Shown here in pieces: positions 33,861 through 39,277 of a stretch of 39,277 bases of DNA; within the stretch, counting starts at the first letter, position 1, and every line of letters begins with the position of its first letter. Location of the stretch: NCBI GenBank assembly GCA_030536555.1, contig JAUNPU010000029.1:1-39277 (forward strand), in the 5' to 3' direction. A program made the translations under genes and the position numbers. A model generated the notes under the pieces. It was not told where the DNA came from and did not search any database. It saw only the letters and a program-made list of their open reading frames with translations. Source of the DNA: Eubacteriales bacterium. Its GTDB lineage: Bacteria; Bacillota; Clostridia; Lachnospirales; Lachnospiraceae.

Positions 33861-36800
33861 ATGCCTGAGACGAATGAAACTTATCAGCCATTGACATTTG
33901 ATGCCATCAAGATCGGCCTGGCTTCCCCGGAGAAGATCCTGGAGTGGTCCCACGGTGAGGTTAAGAAGCCTGAGACCATCAACTACCGTACTCTGAAGCC
34001 GGAGCGCGATGGCCTGTTCTGCGAGCGGATCTTCGGACCGAGCAAGGACTGGGAGTGTCATTGTGGTAAATACAAAAAAATCAGATACAAAGGCGTTATC
34101 TGTGACCGTTGTGGAGTAGAGGTAACCAAGGCAAGTGTCCGCAGAGAGCGTATCGGTCACATTGCTCTGGCCGCTCCTGTATCCCATATCTGGTACTTTA
34201 AGGGTATCCCCAGCCGTATGGGTCTGATCCTGGATATCTCTCCGAGAATCCTGGAGAAGGTTCTGTACTTCGCATCCTATATCGTGCTTGATGCAGGCCA
34301 GACCGGTCTGCAGTACAAGCAGGTGCTGTCTGAGAAGGAGTACCGCGAGGAGGTAGAGAAGTGGGGCTACGGCAACTTCCGTGTGGGAATGGGTGCCGAG
34401 GCAATCCTGGAGCTGTTACAGTCCATCGATCTGGAGAAGGATTCCGAGCAGCTGAAGAAGGAGTTAAAGGACGCAAGCGGTCAGAAGCGTGCCCGCATCA
34501 TCAAGAGACTGGAAGTGGTTGAGGCATTCCGCAACTCCGGCAACAAACCGGAGTGGATGATCATGACCGTGATTCCGGTGATTCCGCCGGATATCCGTCC
34601 GATGGTACAGCTGGATGGCGGTCGTTTCGCAACCTCCGACTTAAATGACTTATATAGAAGAATCATCAACCGTAACAACCGTCTGGCACGTCTTTTGGAG
34701 CTGGGCGCACCGGATATCATCGTCCGCAACGAGAAGCGTATGCTGCAGGAGGCTGTGGATGCGCTGATCGATAACGGCAGACGTGGAAGACCGGTAACCG
34801 GTCCTGGCAACCGTGCACTTAAGTCCCTTTCCGATATGCTGAAAGGTAAGCAGGGACGTTTCCGTCAGAACCTCTTAGGTAAGCGTGTTGACTATTCCGG
34901 ACGTTCCGTTATCGTCGTTGGACCGGAGCTGAAAATCTATCAGTGTGGTCTGCCGAAGGAGATGGCGATCGAGCTGTTCAAGCCGTTCGTTATGAAGGAA
35001 CTGGTTCAGAACGGTACTGCACACAACATCAAGAGTGCGAAGAAGATGGTAGAGCGTCTGCAGACCGAGGTGTGGGACGTACTTGAGGATGTCATCAAAG
35101 AGCATCCGGTTATGCTGAACCGTGCACCTACCCTGCACAGACTGGGTATCCAGGCATTTGAGCCGATTCTGGTTGAAGGTAAGGCAATCAAGCTGCATCC
35201 GCTGGTATGTACCGCATTCAACGCGGACTTCGATGGTGATCAGATGGCAGTGCATCTGCCCCTGTCCGTAGAGGCTCAGGCAGAGTGCCGCTTCCTGTTA
35301 CTGTCCCCGAACAACCTGCTGAAGCCGTCTGATGGTGGTCCGGTGGCCGTTCCTTCTCAGGATATGGTCCTTGGAAGCTATTATCTGACTCAGGAGCGTC
35401 CGGGTGCCAAGGGTGAGGGCATGATCTTCCGCAACGTCAACGAGGCAATTCTGGCATACGAGAACGGTGCAGTGACCCTGCATTCCAGAATCTTCGTGAG
35501 AATGTCAAGAACCATGCCGGACGGAACCGTGAAGACCGGTACCGTATCCTCCACTGTGGGCCGTTTCATTTTCAATGAGATCATTCCGCAGGATCTGGGC
35601 TTCGTGGACAGAAGCGTGGAGGGCAATGAGCTCTTACTGGAAGTAGACTTCCACGTAGGTAAGAAGCAGCTGAAACAGATTCTGGAGAAGGTCATCAATG
35701 TACATGGTGCAACCCAGACTGCCGTAACCCTGGATGATATCAAGGCAATCGGTTACAAGTATTCCACCAAGGCAGCCATGACCGTATCCATTTCCGATAT
35801 GACCGTGCCGGCAACCAAGCCGGGACTGATCGCAGATGCGCAGGCAACCGTAGACCGCATTGCGAAGAACTTCCGCCGTGGTCTGATCACAGAGGAAGAG
35901 CGTTACAAAGAGGTTATCGAAGTATGGAAGGCAACCGATGATCAGCTGACCCATGACCTGCTGACCGGACTGGATAAGTACAACAACATCTTCATGATGG
36001 CTGACTCCGGTGCGCGAGGTTCTGATAAGCAGATCAAGCAGCTGGCTGGTATGCGAGGCCTGATGGCAGATACAACCGGTCACACCATCGAGCTGCCGAT
36101 CAAGTCCAACTTCCGTGAGGGTCTTGACGTACTGGAGTACTTCATGTCTGCACATGGAGCACGAAAAGGTATGTCCGATACCGCACTGCGTACCGCAGAC
36201 TCCGGTTACCTGACCCGTCGTCTGGTAGACGTATCTCAGGACCTGATCGTCCGCGAGGTAGACTGCTGCGAAGGCAAAGAGATTCCATTTATGGAGATCA
36301 AGGGCTTTACCGATGGCAAGGAGACCATCGAGAGCCTGCAGGAGCGTATTACCGGACGTTATATTGCAGAGACCATCACCGACCCGGATACCGGCGAGGT
36401 GGTTGTAAAGGCAAACCACATGTGTACTCCGAAGCGTGCAGCTGCAGTCATGAAGGCACTGAACAAGCAGGGTAGAAATACCGTGAAGATCCGTACCGTC
36501 CTGACCTGTAAGTCTCACATCGGTGTCTGCGCGAAGTGTTACGGTGCCAACATGGCAACCGGCCAGCCGGTACAGGTTGGTGAGGCTGTCGGCATCATCG
36601 CAGCACAGTCCATCGGTGAGCCGGGTACCCAGCTGACCATGCGTACCTTCCATACGGGCGGTGTAGCAGGCGGCGATATCACACAGGGTCTTCCTCGTGT
36701 CGAGGAGCTTTTTGAGGCTCGTAAGCCGAAGGGTCTTGCGATCATCTCTGAGTTCGGCGGCGTGGTAGCTCTGAAGGATACCAAGAAGAAGCGCGAGATC

Positions 36801-37637
36801 ATGGTGACCGATACGGAGACCGGCAACTCCAAGACCTATCTGATTCCTTACGGTTCCAGAATCAAGGTTCAGGATGAGCAGGTGATCGAGGCAGGCGACG
36901 AGCTGACCGAAGGTAGTGTCAACCCGCATGATATCTTAAAGATCAAGGGTGTTCGTGCCGTACAGGATTACATGATCCAGGAAGTACAGCGTGTATACCG
37001 CTTACAGGGTGTAGAAATCAACGATAAGCATATCGAGATGATTGTTCGTCAGATGCTGAAGAAGATCCGCATCGAGGAGAGCGGCGACAGTGATGTACTG
37101 CCGGGCGTATCCATGGATGTTCTGGACTACAACGAGATGAACGAGGCTCTGATTGCAGAGGGCAAGAAGCCGGCAGAAGGCAAGCAGGTTATGCTTGGTA
37201 TCACCAAGGCATCCCTTGCTACGGATTCCTTCCTGTCAGCAGCATCCTTCCAGGAGACCACCAAGGTTCTGACCGAGGCAGCCATCAACGGTAAGGTGGA
37301 TCACCTGATCGGTCTGAAGGAGAACGTTATCATCGGTAAGCTGATTCCGGCTGGTACCGGCATGAAGCGCTACCGCTCCGTAAAGCTGGATACCGACATG
37401 GAGATGGAGGATGAGATCCTGCTGGACGACGAGGACGAGATCCTGTTATCCGGCGAGGATGCCATGGACGAAGCACCGGAAGTGTACGATATCGACGACA
37501 CGGAAGATGTAGATGACGCTGACCTGGATGAGGCAGATGCTGAGTTTGGTGATGCGGACGACGTGGATTCCGATGATGCGGAGTTTGGCGATGAAGGCGA
37601 CGCGGATGCAGAGGATGACGAGCCGACAGAAGAGTAA
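33861..37637 (+). CDS. rpoC: DNA-directed RNA polymerase beta' subunit
   Basis: 1258-aa core subunit containing the active-site metal loop [12 protein letters not shown]. The N-terminal zinc ribbon is CHCGKYKK then CDRCGVEVT (~residues 68-90). The second zinc site includes [14 protein letters not shown]. The bridge-helix/trigger-loop region is seen in [19 protein letters not shown] and [14 protein letters not shown]. After the conserved end ([10 protein letters not shown]) there is an acidic tail of about 75 residues with internal repeats ([12 protein letters not shown] and two DAEFGD). It starts 18 bases after rpoB with GAAGGGAG. Neither rpsL nor any other translation gene follows within 1.6 kb. 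Confidence 0.99.
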   Translation: MPETNETYQPLTFDAIKIGLASPEKILEWSHGEVKKPETINYRTLKPERDGLFCERIFGPSKDWECHCGKYKKIRYKGVICDRCGVEVTKASVRRERIGHIALAAPVSHIWYFKGIPSRMGLILDISPRILEKVLYFASYIVLDAGQTGLQYKQVLSEKEYREEVEKWGYGNFRVGMGAEAILELLQSIDLEKDSEQLKKELKDASGQKRARIIKRLEVVEAFRNSGNKPEWMIMTVIPVIPPDIRPMVQLDGGRFATSDLNDLYRRIINRNNRLARLLELGAPDIIVRNEKRMLQEAVDALIDNGRRGRPVTGPGNRALKSLSDMLKGKQGRFRQNLLGKRVDYSGRSVIVVGPELKIYQCGLPKEMAIELFKPFVMKELVQNGTAHNIKSAKKMVERLQTEVWDVLEDVIKEHPVMLNRAPTLHRLGIQAFEPILVEGKAIKLHPLVCTAFNADFDGDQMAVHLPLSVEAQAECRFLLLSPNNLLKPSDGGPVAVPSQDMVLGSYYLTQERPGAKGEGMIFRNVNEAILAYENGAVTLHSRIFVRMSRTMPDGTVKTGTVSSTVGRFIFNEIIPQDLGFVDRSVEGNELLLEVDFHVGKKQLKQILEKVINVHGATQTAVTLDDIKAIGYKYSTKAAMTVSISDMTVPATKPGLIADAQATVDRIAKNFRRGLITEEERYKEVIEVWKATDDQLTHDLLTGLDKYNNIFMMADSGARGSDKQIKQLAGMRGLMADTTGHTIELPIKSNFREGLDVLEYFMSAHGARKGMSDTALRTADSGYLTRRLVDVSQDLIVREVDCCEGKEIPFMEIKGFTDGKETIESLQERITGRYIAETITDPDTGEVVVKANHMCTPKRAAAVMKALNKQGRNTVKIRTVLTCKSHIGVCAKCYGANMATGQPVQVGEAVGIIAAQSIGEPGTQLTMRTFHTGGVAGGDITQGLPRVEELFEARKPKGLAIISEFGGVVALKDTKKKREIMVTDTETGNSKTYLIPYGSRIKVQDEQVIEAGDELTEGSVNPHDILKIKGVRAVQDYMIQEVQRVYRLQGVEINDKHIEMIVRQMLKKIRIEESGDSDVLPGVSMDVLDYNEMNEALIAEGKKPAEGKQVMLGITKASLATDSFLSAASFQETTKVLTEAAINGKVDHLIGLKENVIIGKLIPAGTGMKRYRSVKLDTDMEMEDEILLDDEDEILLSGEDAMDEAPEVYDIDDTEDVDDADLDEADAEFGDADDVDSDDAEFGDEGDADAEDDEPTEE

Positions 37638-37724
37638 TGGCTTCGGGCGCTGAAAGGTCCGGGAAGGATTTATTCGGATGTAGAGGTTCCGATTGGAAGC
37701 GAAGGGCGAAGTCGGATTGTAGGA

Positions 37725-37750
37725 TGTAGATATATAGATATGTAGATATA
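37725..37750 (+). repeat. TGTAGATATA short repeat
   Basis: Two copies of TGTAGATATA separated by TAGATA, in the rpoC trailer just before its terminator. Probably simple-sequence slippage. Confidence 0.6.
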
Positions 37751-37761
37751 CCGAGATACGG

Positions 37762-37815
37762 GAGAGACCGCGGCGGACCTGGTGGCAGGGATGTTGCGGT
37801 CTCTCTTTGTTGTTT
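37762..37815 (+). terminator. Terminator of rpoBC
   Basis: A perfect 10-bp stem, GAGAGACCGC (37762-37771) with GCGGTCTCTC (37796-37805), a 24-nt loop and a TTTGTTGTTT tail. Confidence 0.85.
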
Positions 37816-37885
37816 GATTATATTTCTTTTGGTAATTAGTTATGTTTTGTGTGTTCAGTCTACAGGGTACATTTTATTGGCGGGA

Positions 37886-38140
37886 TTGGATAATAAATCC
37901 TGTTTTTGAGAAAAATTGTCCAATCGAGGGCTTGCTTCCTGGCTTTAAGCGGCTTATTTGGGCTGTTTTGGACAATTTTTGCCCTTAAAGGCTTGAAATT
38001 ATCCAAAATATGGAGTTTTTTGGATAATTTTAGGGGGAAAATGGCTGGAATTGTCCAAAAGCAGGTGTAAAGCACCTCGAAATGGTGGCCAGGCGCGGGG
38101 AATTGGATAATTTTCCGGGATTTCGCCGGAAATTGTCCAA
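37886..38140. repeat. Alternating inverted array of TTGGAYAATT boxes
   Basis: Eight copies, strictly alternating in strand: + 37886, - 37911-37923, + 37968-37980, - 37996-38006, + 38020-38031, - 38049-38058, + 38103-38114, - 38130-38140. Four read TTGGATAAT and four TTGGACAAT. Neighbouring boxes can pair: 37911-37923 with 37968-37980 is perfect over 13 bases, and 37996 with 38020 is also perfect. Spacing is irregular (14 to 46 bases), and the DNA between boxes is unrelated. No gene is evident; small minus-strand frames here are made of the boxes. Confidence 0.85.
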
Positions 38141-38181
38141 AATGAGTGTTGCGGCAGCTTGTTTTTGTGGTGTAGAGTGGC

Positions 38182-38210
38182 GAAAATCATACTAAATGAA
38201 AATCATTATC
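38182..38210 (+). promoter_or_regulatory. Fur box
   Basis: CTAAATGAAAATCATTATC at 38192-38210 agrees with the classic 19-bp Fur consensus at 15 positions. A second GAAAATCAT starts at 38182, 16 bp upstream of the GAAAATCAT inside the box. The box ends 6 bases before the -35, so iron-loaded Fur should repress the small gene downstream. Confidence 0.82.
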
Positions 38211-38216
38211 AATAAC

Positions 38217-38245
38217 TTGACTTGGGGAAGACGAAATGATATACT
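38217..38245 (+). promoter_or_regulatory. Promoter of the FeoB-associated gene
   Basis: TTGACT (38217-38222), a 17-bp spacer and TATACT (38240-38245) with TGA before it (extended -10). Transcription should start near 38251, almost at the Shine-Dalgarno sequence. Confidence 0.85.
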
Positions 38246-38252
38246 ACCGGTG

Positions 38253-38290
38253 AAAGGAGCGTCGAGATTGTCTGCTCGACGAATTGATAT
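38253..38290 (+). promoter_or_regulatory. Shine-Dalgarno separated from the start codon by a hairpin
   Basis: AAAGGAG at 38253-38259 is 31 bases from the ATG. Between them is a perfect stem CGTCGAG (38260-38266) / CTCGACG (38275-38281) with an 8-nt loop. When folded, only the 9 bases 38282-38290 separate the stem from the ATG, giving a normal effective spacing. No other RBS precedes this start. Confidence 0.7.
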
Positions 38291-38443
38291 ATGATAGATT
38301 GGATTATTGGAATTATAATTGTGGCTGCTGCAGCGGCCGTTGTTGGAAAAAAGGTAAAAGATGCAAGAGAAGGAAAGCCGGGCTGCGGGTGCGGATGCGC
38401 AGGATGCAGGGCGGGGAAGAGCGGGGGGAGTTGCTGTCACTAG
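38291..38443 (+). CDS. FeoB-associated Cys-rich membrane protein
   Basis: 50 aa. Residues 1-19 form one membrane segment (MIDWIIGIIIVAAAAAVVG), followed by a basic stretch KKVKDAREGK. The tail is Cys-rich and Gly-rich (CGCGCAGC at 32-39, then CC at 48-49). This is the pattern of the FeoB_associated family (PF12669), small partners of the FeoB ferrous-iron transporter, thought to help handle Fe2+ at the membrane. An in-frame TGA just upstream rules out an earlier start. No feoB is in the window, but the Fur box supports an iron role. It is read from the sequence directly and lies in a different frame from a longer, non-credible 61-codon frame. Confidence 0.9.
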   Translation: MIDWIIGIIIVAAAAAVVGKKVKDAREGKPGCGCGCAGCRAGKSGGSCCH

Positions 38444-38500
38444 GAATGGTGAGGCGGGATGGATTTTGAGGAAGTGAGCTGGTGTTGTGGCAAGGGGGAC

Positions 38501-38751
38501 GCAGCGGGGCAGGGCGACAGAGTTTTTTGGCTCCTGGTCGCTGCGTTGGCAACTGGTAAGGGTTCATCCTGCCTGCGCAGGCGCCGTGGGACAACTCGAA
38601 AATGTACCTGATGTACATTTCCTCAGACAGGTCCCACTGAAATTCCCGTCCTGAAAACGGGAATTTCACGCCTGCTCCGGCATGCTGAACCCCAACCAGT
38701 TGCGAAACTCGCTCTATGTCGCCGGAAAACTCTGCCGCCCTGCCCCGCTGC
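38501..38751 (-). ncRNA. Structured RNA element A (unnamed family)
   Basis: Read on the minus strand, the ends pair over 26 bases with one G-U (P1: 38726-38751 with 38501-38526). Inside are P2 (38686-38703 / 38549-38566), P3 (38669-38682 / 38570-38583, with a GGA/GCA internal loop), hairpin H1 (38639-38667), P4 (38631-38637 / 38586-38592) and hairpin H2 (38600-38620, loop ATCAG). The same architecture occurs in element B with different bases at many paired positions. G-T pairs in P1 and P2 fit only a minus-strand RNA. No protein-coding frame is plausible. No promoter was recognised. Function unknown. Confidence 0.75.
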
Positions 38752-38990
38752 TGTTTCCTGGCAAGCCGAAATCATCAATCACTACAGCAATCATTGCACC
38801 GATTATCACGTCGCTCAACCTATGCTGAGCCTTCCCTCAAATTCCCCATATAAGCAAAATGAAAACGAAACAAAAACATAGTTGTTCAATCGGTCTGTAC
38901 ATCACCAGAGCCAATGCGAAGCCCATACCACCACGTCATCTGAGCCGGTGAACAGTCCATATCAAGTACATCGGCTAAGCCAGTGCACAG
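38752..38990. other. Gap between the two structured elements
   Basis: 239 bases with no gene, terminator or convincing promoter on either strand. An AT-rich patch (38845-38885) is the likeliest place for divergent promoters serving both elements, but no clear -35/-10 pair is visible. A small stem AGCCG/CGGCT (38943-38975) lies close to element B. Confidence 0.4.
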
Positions 38991-39238
38991 CCGTGGGGCG
39001 GTCTGGTGGAAGCGAGGAACGACATGTGAACGAATCGAGAAGTTGGTTAGGGGTCAGGCTGCCGGAGTAGCTGCAAAAATCCCGTTTACAGAACGGGATT
39101 TTTAGCGGACCCCTGTTTGAGGGAATGTACATCAGGTACATTCCCGAGTTGTCCGCGGCAGTTACGCAGGAAGAATGACCCCTTAGCAACTTCCGATAAG
39201 AGAACCGGAGTGACGGATTCCACCAGACCGCCCCACGG
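38991..39238 (+). ncRNA. Structured RNA element B (unnamed family)
   Basis: Plus-strand partner of element A. P1 is 38991-39011 with 39218-39238, 21 perfect pairs. P2 is 39040-39056 / 39176-39192, P3 39067-39074 / 39158-39165 (one G-U, same GGA/GCA internal loop), H1 39075-39103, P4 39105-39110 / 39151-39156 and H2 39121-39145 (loop ATCAG). Unpaired parts are conserved with element A: CTGTYTGAGG and CGAGTT around H2, CAG in the H1 loop, CGACAT after P1, and GCGTCCC just after P1. Paired parts differ in compensating ways. Function unknown. Confidence 0.75.
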
Positions 39239-39248
39239 CGTCCCTTTT

Positions 39249-39277
39249 GATGAGTCCCCTTCGACGAGTCCCCTTCG
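39249..39277 (+). repeat. 14-bp tandem repeat at the window edge
   Basis: GAYGAGTCCCCTTC occurs twice in direct succession (39249-39262 and 39263-39276), and a third copy may begin at the last base. It directly follows element B's 3' tail and is cut by the window end. Confidence 0.65.

Noticed and set aside
35634..36929. 431-codon open frame antisense to rpoC
   Set aside because: Same reason: mirror of rpoC codon use; the rpoC motifs on the plus strand are unambiguous.
37996..38031. TTATCCAAA words resembling DnaA boxes (TTATCCACA)
   Set aside because: All boxes deviate from the DnaA consensus in the 3' end and half carry TTGTCC; no dnaA, dnaN or AT-unwinding region is nearby, so an origin is not supported.
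37886..38140. CRISPR array
   Set aside because: Repeats are only ~11-13 bp, alternate in strand and have irregular spacing; no cas genes.
37860..38190. Two short minus-strand frames (71 and 63 codons) over the TTGGAYAATT array
   Set aside because: Their peptides are translations of the repeat boxes (FWTI, LDNF, KIVQN), with no RBS and overlapping each other.
38284..38469. 61-codon frame starting 7 bases before the FeoB-associated gene
   Set aside because: Different frame giving a Cys/Arg/Gly-rich peptide without a membrane segment; the 50-codon frame matches a known family and has promoter and Fur box in register.
38858..38873. TGAAAACGAAAC as a CcpA cre site
   Set aside because: It lacks the conserved C in the right half and has no gene with a suitable promoter next to it.
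38882..39070. 62-codon plus-strand frame over element B
   Set aside because: No RBS, composition unlike protein, and the region is explained by paired RNA structure.
38501..39238. Interpretation of the two inverted elements as a MITE or insertion sequence
   Set aside because: Terminal stems differ in sequence while keeping pairing, loops are conserved, and there are no target duplications or transposase, which fits RNA selection better than mobility.

Overview
The window looks like a chromosome segment of a spore-forming, moderately GC-rich clostridium, probably a member of the Lachnospiraceae. It carries spoIIR, a tyrosine T-box, strong purine-rich ribosome binding sites, consensus sigma-A promoters and a Fur-type box. 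The family placement is an inference from gene content and style; there is no 16S sequence here to confirm it.

Left part (1-10267): thiD is closed by a strong terminator. A truncated AAA-ATPase-like remnant lies on the minus strand. Next is an unusual regulator with three parts: a LacI-type helix-turn-helix, a sugar-binding-like middle, and a cytoplasmic extracellular-solute-binding-protein domain. Downstream of it is a promoter whose -35 box lies inside a 16-bp motif that recurs, inverted, 135 bp upstream, and more weakly in the regulator's own leader. This promoter drives a likely operon of a divergent glycerophosphodiester phosphodiesterase, a lipoprotein binding protein, an ABC ATPase, a double-length permease and an MgtC-type membrane protein. 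The set suggests uptake and cleavage of a phosphodiester-like compound.

Middle part (10268-26093): a complete tyrosine T-box precedes tyrS. Then come an M20-type peptidase, a RelA/SpoT-domain alarmone synthetase, recQ, a DUF554 membrane protein and a visibly AT-rich Schlafen/AlbA_2-type ATP-binding regulator that may have been acquired. A TetR regulator with two matching 13-bp operators heads a drug-efflux-type operon: membrane-fusion protein, RND pump and two TolC-like proteins. The TolC-like proteins appear to lack the outer-membrane barrel segments, which fits a single-membrane cell.

Right part (26094-37805): spoIIR (minus strand, with a sigma-F-like promoter), ddl, murI, a DUF1934 protein, a minus-strand membrane-anchored protein of unknown function, and the rpoB-rpoC operon with its own extended -10 promoter and terminator. 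The ribosomal genes that usually flank rpoBC are absent on both sides.

The last 1.5 kb is the most unusual part. It holds eight strictly alternating copies of a TTGGAYAATT motif and a 50-residue FeoB-associated Cys-rich membrane protein gene under a Fur box, with a hairpin between its Shine-Dalgarno sequence and its start codon. It also holds two divergently oriented ~250-nt elements that fold into the same multibranched structure with many compensatory base changes. The paired elements are best explained as two paralogous structured noncoding RNAs of a family I do not recognise.
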